From the NCBI GenBank assembly GCA_018907035.1, contig JACCIC010000216.1, positions 758,501 through 822,500 on the forward strand: DNA of 64,000 nt, in the 5' to 3' direction. The translations under genes were made by a program, and so were the position numbers. This document shows positions 31,126-43,322 of the stretch, piece after piece. The stretch is from Sycobia sp. Sy_11. Lineage: Eukaryota; Arthropoda; Insecta; Hymenoptera; Epichrysomallidae. Position 1 is the stretch's first letter, and each line of letters starts with the position of its first letter. The notes under the pieces are model-generated. The model saw only the letters and a list, made by a program, of their open reading frames with translations, was not told the origin of the DNA and ran no database searches.

Positions 31126-31535
31126 AGGATCAATGGCGAGGTCGACGAAAACGGCAAGTAGCTTTGTATTGTCATTTCAAGTGCGGATTATATATTAGCT
31201 CCAGCCTTTCCCTGACCCGCCGTCGTGCGCACGGCCTCGCAACGCGTGCACTCCACGGTCGCTTCTTAGGCAATCCCCCCCCCCAAGTATCGCCTCTCTA
31301 TCGTATAATGTGAAAGTACGTGTTCGCATAGACGACGTGTTGTGTCTTTTCGTTTCCTCCACGCATCGCGGATTCCGCGAGGAGTGGGTAGCACGCGTTA
31401 CCGCACATGTAAATAGTTATTTTATAAATGCTGTATTCTTAATTATTCTTAATTATACTCCCGTTTCAGCTGCCACCGGCGCCAATATGTGCATTAGAGC
31501 GGGCTCACGCACATACATACGTATATGAGTCATTT
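30650..31535. other. GC-richer unassigned stretch with a (GA)n tract (31077-31122)
   Basis: The stretch has higher GC content and CpG than its neighbours (for example GCGGGTGTTCGCGCGCGATC near 30700). 31130-31190 resembles 59640-59690 (CGACG...CGGCAAGTAGCT...TTCAAGTGCG), so part of it is a dispersed repeat. The open frame at 30945-31313 runs through the GA tract and has no domain. It could be part of a retroelement leader or LTR; I cannot assign it. Confidence 0.4.
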
Positions 31536-31655
31536 GATAAGTACCTAGCCTACAAATGAAAACACTAAAATTTTACAAAAAATAAATTATATTTTTCAAT
31601 ATAGTCTCCTTTAATTGAACATACTTGGTTTTTTTACTTTACTTATAAAACAAAC
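31536..31655 (+). mobile_element. possible mariner (irritans-like) terminal fragment
   Basis: GTCATTTGATAAGTACCTAGCC resembles the outer end of irritans-type mariners, and the T-rich sequence that follows fits the untranslated region of such elements. No transposase sequence is present. Confidence 0.35.
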
Positions 31656-31657
31656 CG

Positions 31658-31711
<54 letters not shown>

Positions 31712-31714
<3 letters not shown>

Positions 31715-31870
31715 CTTTTTATACAGAAGCGACGATAGGTAAATTACGGTCAATTATTTATAGAAGTATAGATTTTTATATATAGAGTACTTTTTACTTA
31801 GATATTATTCAATTGCTTATGATATCGGTTAAATTATTATCTCGGGCGAAGCCGAGATGGGGGATGCTAG
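31712..31870 (+). mobile_element. Helitron 3' end (copy of the 8940-10819 family)
   Basis: AAGCTTTTTATACAGAAGCGACGATAGG to the hairpin CTCGGGCGAAGCCGAG and terminal GGGGGATGCTAG matches 10665-10819 closely, and T follows CTAG. A (TA)n tract (about 31663-31711) precedes it as in the other copy. In this copy the hairpin arms are perfectly complementary. Confidence 0.75.
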
Positions 31871-31879
31871 TATATAATA

Positions 31880-33213
31880 TATGTCTGTACATAATTCTTA
31901 ATATAAATGTGAAATATCTACCCTAACGTATACATATTTTCATTTTTACTTTCTGGGATCGACTTTTGTTTCTTTCTCCTTTGGATAGCATATGAAAGCC
32001 ATAATATTCACTGTTACGAACATTCCTTTTTTACGCAATAGTGCTTATAACATGGAAGCATATCGGTAGTAGCGAGAAAAATTAAAAAATTTTTTTCTTC
32101 ACCTAGAAAGAATAAATATTTTTAAGAACTGAACAATGATATAAGTTGTAGACCAACACAGCTATGGTGGAAATAAATTTCAGAAAGATTGGTTAGAAAT
32201 TTAATGTTTTCTGAAAAATAATCTGAATAAAATAATCTTCCTTCAGCATTATTAATATTCTAAAGGATAAGGACGAATAGGAAAGTAAGCCCTACTGCAT
32301 ATAAGTAGGCATAACCTGTACACAGTAAATACATTGCAAGTAAAAAATTTTTGAAAATGTTCAAAGAATATGAAGGAAGTGAAATTTCCTCACTCTGTAA
32401 AGTGTTTCACTTTTGTTATATCCTTCATAATGATGGGAATTGATGACAAAAGAAATTAGTAACAATTGGGATTTTTGAGTAGAAATTGAACAATAACATT
32501 TCCCTTATCGATAGCGCCTGTACTCGCTACATGCAAATGACTGAAATATAAAAATTATTCAATGTTAAGATTGAACTAAAAAGAATTTGCAATGCATCGG
32601 TCTTAAACAATGAATTGTGAATAAATTTTTTTATATAAATTATTAGGTAAATATCTAAATAAATAAATTAAACAATTATTTTAACTATAACCAGCATTTG
32701 ATGAAACTTTTCGTGTATAAACGTGCTCAGTCAAAAAAAATTAAGTATAAATAGGATAAAGATAAAATTATATATATGATATTATTAGAAAAATGAGGGA
32801 CTAATAGAAGTGATTTGAATAGTAGTTTCCTTTGGCGTTAAATCAAGGAACAGGTTTGGACATATTCTTCACCAAATAACAAAAATAAACTAAAGCAAAA
32901 ATATTAATAATCATTTGCAGTAATATTGTGCCAAAAAAAAACAATTTTGTTTTATGTGATGGAATATATTGCTTAATCATAGTGTACCATCATAGTGTAT
33001 TTGGAATTGAAATTTTTATAACGCATATTTGTTCCAGGACCAGCTAGTGAATTTTACGATTAATATTTAGTGCAACTAAACAGGTGATTATTATTCGCAA
33101 GGCAAGATTCGACAATTCAACCATAGGATAGGCAAGAAGATCAACTAAGTCCACAATATTAAACACAGTAAATAGATCATTTCAAGAACAATAATAACAG
33201 AACAGTAATAATA
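31880..33213. other. AT-rich DNA, no gene seen
   Basis: No open frame above about 60 codons and no element end is visible. There is AT-rich, non-repetitive sequence throughout. Confidence 0.5.
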
Positions 33214-34449
33214 TTAGGTTGTCAAATATCTCCCTTTCGCTTTTTTGCTCTTCATTCAATGCTTTATAAAAAGTGTTACAGTGGTCGAATTTACTTCAAA
33301 TATGCGCCGTTTTGTTCGATAATCTGTTTCCATCTAAACGGTAACTTCATAATACCCTTCTCGTAGAAATCCCTCTCCTTATTTGCGAAGAACTCGGACA
33401 GTCACTTTTCACAAGCCTCTTTTGAGTCCAACTTTACACCACCAAGGGCATTGGACATGGACAGGAACAAGTGGTAATCACTTGGTGCTATGTCCGGGCT
33501 ATATGATGGATGCGATAAAACTTCCCATCCGAACTAGCGTAGCTTCTGACGAGTCATCAACGAAGTGTGTGATCTGGCGTTGTTCTGGTGGACCACTACA
33601 TCCTTCCTGTTGGCCAATTGTGGACGCTTCTAGTCGATAGCCTGCTTCAAACGGTCCAGTTGTTGACAGTAGATGGTAGAATTAAGCGTCTGGCCATATG
33701 GGAGCAGCTCATAGTGGATGATTCCCTTCCACTACCATCACACATACAGCAAAACCTTCCTGGCCATCAATCCTGACTTGGCCACTGTTTGGGACGGTCC
33801 ACGGACCTCGCCAGTCACCATCCGCTTCAAAAATGGGTCGAGTTCTTTACGTTTCAGCAGCATATCGCGGCGTTGTTCATTCGGTCTTAAAGGTTTTTTT
33901 TTGCGTCAAATCATGCGGCACCCAAATATCAAACTTTTTTTGTATCAAGATGTCTGCAGATGGTTTAAAATGGTTTGGTGACTAACTCTCATCTCCTGGG
34001 CGAGGTGACGAAATGCCACATGCCGGTCTAACTCGATAACGTCGATGATTTGATCGGTATTCGTCGTCACAGGTCTTTCGCCGGCTGGCTTATCCATGGC
34101 TTATTCACCGGCTCTGAATCGTCGAAACCATTCCTCTATGGTTTCAAGTGATAGCGTGCCATCCTCCAAAACACCATTAATCTCACGGAACGTTTCTCTA
34201 CCAGATTTACCTTTGACGAAGGAAAACTTTAAAATGGCGCGAATTTCGGCGTTAGTGAACTCCATGTTTACACCTCTATAAATTTTGAACGCAATATCCA
34301 AACTAACCATACACAGCATTGTTTTGTACGTTATGTCAAAACCTTTCAAATGATGTATAGTATTGCCAGATATGAGCTCTGTAGCGCTTTGTACATAGCA
34401 GCGAAATTCATAAGACAAAAAGGCGGAAGGTAGATATTTAACAACCTAA
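33214..34449 (-). mobile_element. mariner-family element with both ends, transposase broken
   Basis: Imperfect inverted terminal repeats TTAGGTTGTCAAATATCTCCC and its partner (TTAGGTTGTTAAATATCTACC on the - strand) bound a 1236-bp element flanked by TA at 33212-33213 and 34450-34451. On the - strand the transposase N-terminus is open from about 34265 (MEFTNAEIRAILKFSFVKGKSG, ETIEEWFRRFRAGE), then stops. Later pieces (ELDRHVAFRHLAQEMRVSHQTI, a helix-turn-helix) follow in other frames. Size and ends are normal for mariners, but the gene is dead. The same family is at 1-95. Confidence 0.85.
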
Positions 34450-34451
34450 TA

Positions 34452-35560
34452 ATAATTAAACTAAAACAACAATAATAATAACAGAAATAACAATAATAAT
34501 AAAATATTCATATCTTAAGATAAAAACATTAATAGCCAGAAGCTAATAACATACTCCTAACAGCATAGTAATTAATGTCGATTAAAACAATTAGATGAAC
34601 AACAATAGCGACAATAATCTGATGAATATAAAACACATACATCTGTAAACATACCTATATTATAAGCAATTGTCATAAATAATATCAAGAAGATTTAATA
34701 ATATTAAACATCATAATTAATAATATCAAATATTTTTTTGGCTTCTCATTAAACAAAATAATTTTTTTTCTTTTTTCTCTTTGCTTTTTGTAAGCGGTTG
34801 ACATTTTTAAAAGTACATGCTACACACTTGTATGTGAAATACTTACAGTGTTGAAGAGATAAGGAATAAGTCATACAATTAAGTAGACGTGATTGCTTTG
34901 AAGCAATATTCACCTTCTTATAAGAACACACGGAAACGCAACACTCATCAAGGAAAATAATATAAAATAACATAATAAAATAAACATAATAAATTTACAA
35001 GAAAATAAAAACAATAGTAATACTTGTCAGTATCAGCTGATACATAGGAAATGATATGAAATTATCTGAAATCAACGTAAAATTACCGGAATTAAATAAT
35101 AATAATCAAGGAAACAATAATAAAAGAAATTTTGTTTTTATTATTTATTTAGCAATAATTAGTACGGACAATCATCACTTAACACATTTAATACGAATTA
35201 ATTCATATTAGTTAAATAAAATAATAGCAAATAGAAAAGTAAACATCATACTAATATTTTGATTTGACTTCTGTATTATTTCAACATAAACTTTTCACAT
35301 ATATATTTGTTTGAGACCTGGCACCACTGAGCACGGAACGTATATCATCCAATATTTTCGGTTGGAAGCCAGACTACTGAATTTCTTTGGCCGTAAGTTT
35401 CAATATAAAATTAAACCGGGAATCAAACATATTTAGTTATAACAAAATCAAAATTTATAATTATCTAATTATTCACAAGAAAGAGAAATACAAATAAAAC
35501 AAGATAAAGGAGTTTTCCACTATACCTCTGTATGCAGATCAAGTGTAATATCTCGATGGG
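34452..35560. other. AT-rich DNA, no gene seen
   Basis: Long stretches of (AAT/ATA)-rich sequence, no coding frame and no repeat boundary that I can define. Confidence 0.5.
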
Positions 35561-36090
35561 GCACGGTATCAACGTGCTGTATCAACTCGTGTAAATAAAT
35601 GAATTAGACGTGGATCACCATTGATGACTTTTGTCAATAAGAGGTTTATACACATTTTCTTTCTGATATCTGGCCCTTTACACCAGTGTATCACCAAGAT
35701 AGACATACAGCATGGCGCAACCATCAAACAGTTGACGTCATACCGAAACAATTCGAGGAGGCTGAGAACAGACATGCTGAAATGACCGAAATTTCAGAGG
35801 TGCTCAGCTCTACAGCACTCGACCACGGCCAATCAGATTTACTATCTACTGCACCCACACAGCCATACACACTGGAGGGGAACACGAAGCAGACGAGGTA
35901 GCTCTATACTGCACCAACAATACCACCATGGCTAGCGATCCCGACCGCAGCCAATTATCCGGGATAGTCTTTTGGACAATGGATATTGCCGCTGGCGCAT
36001 AGTCCCAACATAGGCGGAAATAACGAGACTTCCTCAGTTGCTGAAAATTAGCTATATCTACCGAGTCTGTGTCCGTATCCACACTCAGCA

Positions 36091-36560
36091 ATGCTGCAGC
36101 ATTACCCGACAACATACTCGGCGATGTCGACAGCAGCACCAGAAACAGAGACAGTTCCAATAGCAACACGACCACCTTTCTCGAACAGATCGTTCAAAAA
36201 TACATATTTAAAGGAAACACGCATCAGGCAGCTATTAAAGCAGTGGGAGGTATTATTTATGGGAGCCCCACACGAAGCCCTGTACGAGTTTGTCGAGAGG
36301 CTGGAAGAAACTATGCGCGGGTTGGATATGCCAGATGCGTATATCCTTAAACTAATCCCAACGATACTGAGCGAATCAGCTCGTATCTGGGCGTGACACC
36401 TGTATAGAAATTAGCGCTCCCTGAGCGATTTTAATGTAGCGTTGTGCCGTCGATTTCGGCCAATCAACTACACTGTTAGACTTGAGGAAAAGTGGGATAG
36501 AACGCAAGGTTTGAAAGAGCGCACAGGTATCTATCTGCGGGGCAGCCGCGTATTAATTGA
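36091..36560 (+). pseudogene. gypsy gag (capsid-like part), second element
   Basis: The open stretch up to 36396 reads RIRQLLKQWEVLFMGAPHEALYEFVERLEETMRGLDM and LIPTILSESARIWA, matching the retrotransposon Gag pattern (FxxRxxEL ... AxxWW-like). After a stop the frame continues with SDFNVALCRRFRP and LEEKWDRTQG. The Arg/Ser-rich stretch downstream (36850-37300) is the nucleocapsid-like part. Confidence 0.65.
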
Positions 36561-37384
36561 CAAGCGGTTTTTACTCAATCTATGAGCCGTAACTCATTGG
36601 ATAATAAATAGAATTGAAGCTAAAGTTCACACGCCGCTATAAAGAACCGCTACCTGCAGAAGAGTAAATGGTGAAGACTGCTGCTTGTTCCTGACGAGGA
36701 AAAACAAACAAGCGTTCGAGAATAGCGGCTATCGAGAATAACAAGCCACCTATCATCAAAGAGAAAGTACAAATAGCAGAATCGTTAGCATCTATATAGC
36801 AATATAGACCGAACATAACAACAATACATGGCGCTCCCGCGAAAGGAAAGAGGAGGAGAGGGGTTACAGCCCAGCACTTCAGAGATCGAGACGCTCACGA
36901 CCAGGACGAGCTGAAGAAAACTCCAGGGCTTGCCGGAGCGCATCACCAGGATACAGGATGCCTTCTCCGAGCTACCGTAACTCACCACCATCCTCAACAC
37001 ATAGAACACCATCGCCCTCTTGCAATTGAAGTCCCTCACATCTACCGTATCGAACTTCAACCCAATATTCCTACCAAAGTCCCTCGCACACCCGAGCACG
37101 AGATGAAGGTGACTACGACCGAAGGAACCAGAAGCGCCCACAAACACTCGAACGGCCTAGTCGATACAGTTACCGGCACAATTATGAGTACCGAAAACAG
37201 CGACGATCATCTTCTAGGCGTAATTACAGAAACATTTTTGGAAATGACATTAACGCCCCTTACAAAGGATATCAAGAACGCGCATTCAAACCTCAAAACT
37301 CAAGACGAGGAAAATAGATTTTCCCTAAACATTGATTTAATGGGTAAAGTATTAGATGTACAAATACGTTTCCACCGTCCTACT

Positions 37385-37832
37385 CAACATCTGATGTAAT
37401 TGAGCCGAACATTGAAGATTAAACGTCCACAATATGCCAAAAGGCACGCTAAAGTAATTTTTTAGCTTGACAACGCTCGGCCTCATGTTGCAAAAATCGT
37501 AAAGGAAACGTTAGAAGTACTGAATTGGGACGCCCTACCCCACCGCCGTATTCACCAGACATTGTTCCTTCAGGCTACCAGCTATTTCGGTCGATGACTC
37601 ATGATCTGGCTGAGCAGCATTTCACTTCTTACCACGAATTTCAGAAATGAGTCGATTCGTGGATCGGCTCAATAGATGAGCAATTTTTTAGACGGGGTAT
37701 CCACTTGCTGCCCTCAAGATGGTCAAAAGTAGTAGAAAGTTATGAGCAATATTTTGAATGACTTTATTTGTACCTTTTTTGCAATCAATTCTTATTTCTT
37801 TATAAAGAACGGCGGAAACTTATATGTACATC
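37385..37832 (+). mobile_element. mariner fragment, transposase C-terminal part and 3' end
   Basis: In broken frames it reads RPQYAKRHAKVIF, LDNARPHVAKIVKETLEVLNWD, RSMTHDLAEQHFTSYHEF and a DSWIGSIDEQFFRRGIHLLPSRW-like end, clearly related to the mariner at 53898-55168. The element ends near TTATATGTACATCC (about 37830). Confidence 0.75.
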
Positions 37833-38105
37833 CAATATTGACCCGGGAGCACGCAAATCGTCCAAATTAAGGGATAGTTCAAAGTAGAAAATATATTGAA
37901 ATACAATATCGTCATAGTCATGGACATATTGACATTGATGAAAATGACGATCAATTTTGTGGACACGACATGGCATACACCGAATTGAATCACCAGATGT
38001 TTCATAACGCAGAAGAATGGCCTGCTGGAAACGATCACTACCATATCTGCGATTAAGGGAGTAGCTCGGTTGGACAGCGCTCAACACCGTGAGTTCGAGT
38101 AGGTA

Positions 38106-38933
38106 TTGAACGATCTCATATCTCCATCGAGCGGAACGCTTCAGTTGGCGGGCATGCAACTGCATCATATAGACGTACAAGGGGACTGCCTAATAAAACA
38201 GTGTTTGTACTGCATCCTTGATCGGCTGCTGAAGCAAGCCCACCAAGATATCGATCGGCTACTATCCGAGGACATCATTGAGCCGTCTGATAGCTCATGG
38301 AGTAGTTGCCTGGTAATCGTCCCTAAAAAGTTCGGTTCGAAAAATTTGGTTCTGCATAGATTATCGGGCAGTAAACGCCGTCACAAGGAAGAATGCGTAT
38401 CTCCTTCCACATATGGATATTCTGCTAGACAATTTACGTGACCCGCGATACCTGTCCAAGATTGACTTGAGTCAAGCTTACCACCAAATACCGCTAGATA
38501 AGAGCAGCAAAGAGATCGCCACATTTGCGATCCCGCAGAAAGGCCTCTTCCAATATATATGGCTGCCATATGGATTAACGAACGGGCCGGCCACTTTTCA
38601 GAGAGATATGGATCTTATCTTCGGGCTCGAATGACAATCGTACGTCTTCGTCTATATGAACGACATAATTGTCGCCACGAAGACTCTCGTGAATTAAAAT
38701 CAGCGTTCATTCGTCTCAACGAGGTTGGGTTACAAATTAATAGGGAGAAATTCGAGTTTTGCTGCTCGGGTTTTAAGTATCTCGACTACATTGTAGACGA
38801 GAACGGTTTGCGCATCGATCCGGAGAAAACTCGCGGCGTCAGCGAGGACCCGAGGCTTACCAAGCTGCGTCAACTACGAGCGGGCCTTTTTAGGCATGTA
38901 AAATCTGGTCAAAATTCAGCTGCCGATCACTAA
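38106..38933 (+). pseudogene. gypsy reverse transcriptase, second element
   Basis: Pieces in different frames give LLSEDIIEPSDSSWSS, then LRDPRYLSKIDLSQAYHQIPL (motif DLxxAYHQI), LFQYIWLPYGLTNGPATFQR, a YMNDIIV-like stretch where the YxDD Asp pair is degraded, and the connection LNEVGLQINREKFEFCC and YLDYIVDENGLRIDPEK. Frame changes near 38410, 38630 and 38660 break it. Confidence 0.75.
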
Positions 38934-39003
38934 GTAACTGCAGAAAAATATCAAATCGCACTGGGAACAAATGCAGTAGGAAGCTTTCGACCAGCTTTGA
39001 AAT

Positions 39004-39250
39004 TTGCTGACGCAAGCACCGATGTTAGTGCGCCTCATCCAAAACCAGCCATGCGTCCTGCAGACGGATGAAAGCAATTACGCTTTAGGCGCAGTGCTCA
39101 GTCAAGAGTATCAAGGCGAGGAACGCACAATCGCCCATACGAGCAGGACGATAATACCGGAAGAACCAAACTATAGCGTGATCGAGAAAGAGTGCCTAGC
39201 CGTCCTGTGTATCATGGAAAAATTGCGCTGGTATTTACGAACCATGCAAG
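39004..39250 (+). pseudogene. gypsy RNase H, second element
   Basis: The frame contains LQTDESNYALGAVLSQ (first catalytic Asp) and SRTIIPEEPNYSVIEKECLAVL (catalytic Glu), typical of Ty3/gypsy RNase H. After about 39240 the sequence no longer matches pol. Confidence 0.8.
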
Positions 39251-39879
39251 GCATTGGCAGAGGCCGAGGATTACGCTGGTCGATCATGACCGAACAACTC
39301 CGCCGATCAGGGGAAATATTTATCCCAGAGCTTCTCGCCTCCAACTGCGGAGAGGTGTGGGGACTGACACCAATCAACGAGAATGCATCCAGTGTATAAG
39401 CACGTTTGGATTCCCCAACGCGTTCGCGCTCTGGCCTCGACATGGACGAGGTAGCGCGAGCGCTAGAGCAACTCCAAGAGGGAATAGACCTCATGGAGTT
39501 CATCCCAGATGCGACGCAGGAGATCTCAGAGGAGCAGAAATAACCAACGGAAATTACACCCGTCGACGAGGCCACTTCAGTTTATTTCCCCTAGATATTG
39601 TAGTGCTGGAATTAGACTCCCATAACCGAAAACCCGTTCGATACCGTAAAGATAGAAAAGTTAGAAGATAGAGTTTTATTTAGTTCCATTATGAGCATGG
39701 ACGTCTGGAAAGACGTAAAACTACCATACTAGCAACGGAAGAGGGCGACGCTAAAGATGAGCGTAAACGTCCGCAATGGCATGAAACTACCACAATGGCA
39801 TCAGGAGTAGGAGATGAAGCAGCAACCTAAGAAGAGTACGAAGAGGATAGGAAGAAAAAGAACGATTAGAGGAACGAAC

Positions 39880-40625
39880 TGAAACTGATAGTTTGTAGTT
39901 TGAAGACACTTTGAAGAAACTTCTGCAGCGATATAAAAATAAATCATTTTTGCATCGTATTGTAACTGGTGAGAACAAATGTATTTTTTATTAGAACCTT
40001 GAATGCATTAAATCGCGTACAGAGCTCGGCGAGTCCGTCCAATCGACATCAAAATGAAACAATCACGTAAATAAGGTCATCTTCTGTATATGGTGGGGTG
40101 AACAAGGTGTTGTATACTACGAACTGATCAAACCATCAAAGGATTATTGTACGGAATGCAACTTATTCGTTTGAAGCAAGCATTACAGTGGAAACGGACA
40201 GAATATGAGACAGAACACGAGTTCGTCTATTTTTATCATGATAACGCTCGGCCATATGTTGTGGCTTCCGTCAAAAGCTATTTGGAGAATAGTGGATGGG
40301 AAATACAATTTCGCCCGTCTATAGTCCATAGTTGGTACCATCTGACTACCACTTGTTTCTACCAATGCAGAACGCTCTTGCAATAATACGCTACAGTTTA
40401 AAAGAGGGAATCATCAACTTGGCTGAATACGTTCTTGTTGTCGATAAACGAGAAATTTTTTTTTTGATGCGGAATTCCTAAATTTCCAGAAATAAGGAAA
40501 AAAATCATGGTTTCCGATGGCGGTATTTTGAAATTTATATTATATAGGATATATAATCATGTTTTCATAATAAACTTTCATTTTTGGATAATAACGTTGG
40601 AAACTTACTTGTACATGTAATACAA
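39880..40625 (+). mobile_element. mariner remnant
   Basis: Broken frames read LLQRYKNKSFLHRIVTG, IFCIWWGEQGVVYYELIKPS and FYHDNARPYVVASVKSYLENSGWE, homologous to the transposase at 54103-55089. The end GTTGGAAACTTACTTGTACATG (to about 40620) resembles the end of the 37.8-kb fragment, so both belong to one subfamily that differs in ends from the 53898 element. Confidence 0.75.
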
Positions 40626-40936
40626 CAAAGAATTATTTATTAGTTTTTAACCATTAGCTATATTAAATTAAATAAATATATTCCATCTTTTGATAAAACT
40701 ATTAAATTGTTTCAAACGAATAGTTTTTTCAAATATTTAATATATGTTGTAGATGTATATACACATTCAAATCAATATTCAAGTCTTTATGCTTTATTTA
40801 ATAAAATCGAAGAAATATGTATTAGTTTAAAACTGGCAGGGTATAATGAAATAAATATAATCCATCGTTTGAGAAAACTATTTCATTGTTTCGAGTAAAT
40901 AGCTTCTTCAAAAATTAAATAGATTTATTGTATGTA

Positions 40937-42100
40937 TGTAACGTTTCCCTTTTCCCATTAGAATAACTTACGTGGCAGCGTCAGGATCAGTTTGAAACGA
41001 AAGGAACTTTTTGGAAAAGTCGGGACAAAATCACGATACTCAGTTATATTTATTTAAAAAAGTAACAAAAATATATTCTATTAAAATTATTCAAGTAATT
41101 ATATCTAATATACAACCTTCTGGCGTTGGGTCGTTTGATATGTAACAGAGTTTTGAGTGAAGCCGCTGATCTTCAATGGAGCACCACGAATCCTGGATCA
41201 AGCTTCACAAGGATTCGGTCGGGGTGGAGAGCCTATTGGTCTTTAACGGAGGATTGCGCAATCAGGATCGCGACCCTACTATTCAGGATGTTTGGACATA
41301 GCAGCACTAGTAGAGGTCTGGAATCAGAGCAGCTCTAGGGAGCTTCTTTCGGCAGGATCAGCGAGAGAACTAATTTTGGGGCGGAAAACTTACCCTTTTA
41401 CACACGAAAAATCAGTCGATCGAATCTTTACGCCACCGGTCGACTAATTTCGTATCGAGTCGCCGAAAAATAATAATAATAATTTTAAAATAATATAATA
41501 ATAATGATTGTATTATAGTTTTAATAATTATAATGCTTATTTTGCGAGCTTGCCTTTGAAGATGTCCTTATTCCTATAATATAAATTATATTATAATAAT
41601 GTCGTCGATGTTATATAATAATATTTCTTAATTTAAATCTCTCGTATTCTAAATAACATTTAGTTCGAATAATCATAATATAATTATGTAAATACTAATT
41701 TAACTAATATTTTCGTCCTTACGGACGCTCGTACACGCTTAAATATTGATGTATCTATCAGAAGATTCATTTGCACGTATGCTTTTATATATATGCTATA
41801 TGTTAAATAATATAAAAGTATCAAAAGCAAGAGTTTTATATTACTTAATTAAAATGGGGCACTCGAAATACAGTGGCTGGAGCCTTTACTGAATTCCGCG
41901 AAACCAGTGTGAGTGTCCTCTGCTTACCCTTAGCCTAATTTCGCGGGTGAGGTATTTTCAATATTCACACTCGTATTATTTTAATTTTCACGCGTTCGAC
42001 CGTTAATCGGGATCATTGCCCGATTATTTTAATTTCGCGTATTATTTTGAAATTAAAGTCTTGCGCGTATAAGGCTATATTGAATATATATCCTGATCGT

Positions 42101-42144
<44 letters not shown>

Positions 42145-42282
42145 AATATATTTATTACACGAATATCTATTTATTACATTATATGCTTTGCTTGTATGTA
42201 GTATCATTTAGTTAAATTCAAGTAATTCTTAATATTTGGATATATGCTTTAGTGAAATCTGCCAAATATATTTGGTAACAGA
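40937..42282 (-). repeat. diverged gypsy-type LTR (probably solo)
   Basis: It begins TGTAACGTTTCCC like the LTRs at 18258 and 61150. It has the related blocks TTGGTCTTTAACGGAGGATTGCGCAATCAGGATCGCG and a CCGAAAAATAATAATAATAAT stretch in the same order, then a (TA)n tract (about 42105-42137). The right edge (GGTAACA, about 42282) is a guess and no clear target duplication was found. No internal gypsy sequence is attached. Confidence 0.5.
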
Positions 42283-42299
42283 GGATCGTGAACGCTTGA

Positions 42300-42390
42300 T
42301 ACGTTTACTATCCTACAACTCTAGGCTCTCTCTCCAATCGTAGCCTGTATCATACATAGCAATGGAGCTAAGGAGCCGGGGTGGAATGTG

Positions 42391-42444
<54 letters not shown>

Positions 42445-43320
42445 GGAGTGACAGGGAGGGGTCAGGAACCGATAAAATGTGCGGGAATCGCGACTGGAGA
42501 GTTAATGTTGTCTGTTTCAGAGTCTGCTTTGTACTACAGTAACCGAAATGTCTTATCTGATATTGTTATTGTCACCGTCGGCATTGGCTGCGTGGTTTTC
42601 TGTTCCATTTGATCTTATGCCTTTATGGAGACGTTTTGGCGCCCTGATCGTCAAGGTCTGCATGGACTCTTCGGGTTCTGAACCGCAGTCCGTGGCACTT
42701 CATTTGGTCGTAACTTCGTTATCTGCTCATCGCCCGTGACCCTGAGAAACGCCGGTCATCATTTACCAAAGAAAAAAGCTTCGCATCTTTCTCAGAGATG
42801 ACACGATACAGCCGTGAGCTCCCCAGACCTCAGCGCGCCACCTCTTTATAAGCGGTTGCCCGTATTTTCGCTCTCTTTCTCATTATTTACTTAATTATTT
42901 TCAATGCAATGGAGTGGACTGTTCTCAAGAAAGATAGTTTGACAACAAATATGGGAAGGCACTGTGTGAAAACGAAGGAAGATAATCTTTATTCATAAGA
43001 CGCATGAACCTCGCTTCGTCAATGCGTTCGTATATTGAAACAGTTACACGAGCGCTAACAATGGACAGGAAAAATTACAACTTCTGGTCTTTCCCGTGTT
43101 CGCTCAACTTCGCCTCGTTTCCCTTTGTTTGACCTCCTTCTTATTCGTTCTTGGGCAATGACCCATTTCTCAAAACCCTGATTGGCTCACAGATATTGGT
43201 CCGTAATGCAAAAACTATTAACAATTGAGCTAAATAAATATAAATATTTACACTTAACTTTTCCTTCCCGACACCATGCCGCTTACATAAGCAGTCATAT
43301 CTAAGACATCGTGTATATAT
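42300..43320. other. unassigned DNA with a (GA)n tract (42393-42440)
   Basis: Moderately GC-rich sequence without a recognisable gene. Frames at 42388-42739 run through or beside the GA tract and have no domain. It may contain another LTR or leader. Confidence 0.4.
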
Positions 43321-43322
43321 AC

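Larger units (their letters stand above)
35700..39600 (+). mobile_element. degenerate Ty3/gypsy element (+ strand), split by a mariner
   Basis: In transcript order there are gag pieces (about 36090-36560), a basic nucleocapsid-like stretch (36785-37350), the mariner insert (37385-37832), and then RT (38215-38930) and RNase H (39004-39250). LTRs were not recognised. Every domain has stops or frameshifts, so this is an old copy. It differs from the element at 14-20 kb in sequence but has the same order of domains. Confidence 0.75.

Noticed and set aside
30945..31313. 122-codon open frame with Arg-Glu repeats
   Set aside because: It passes through the (GA)n tract and shows no known domain; the region shares repeats with 59640-59690.
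33383..34281. Plus-strand open frames over the mariner
   Set aside because: They are shadows of the - strand transposase remnant.
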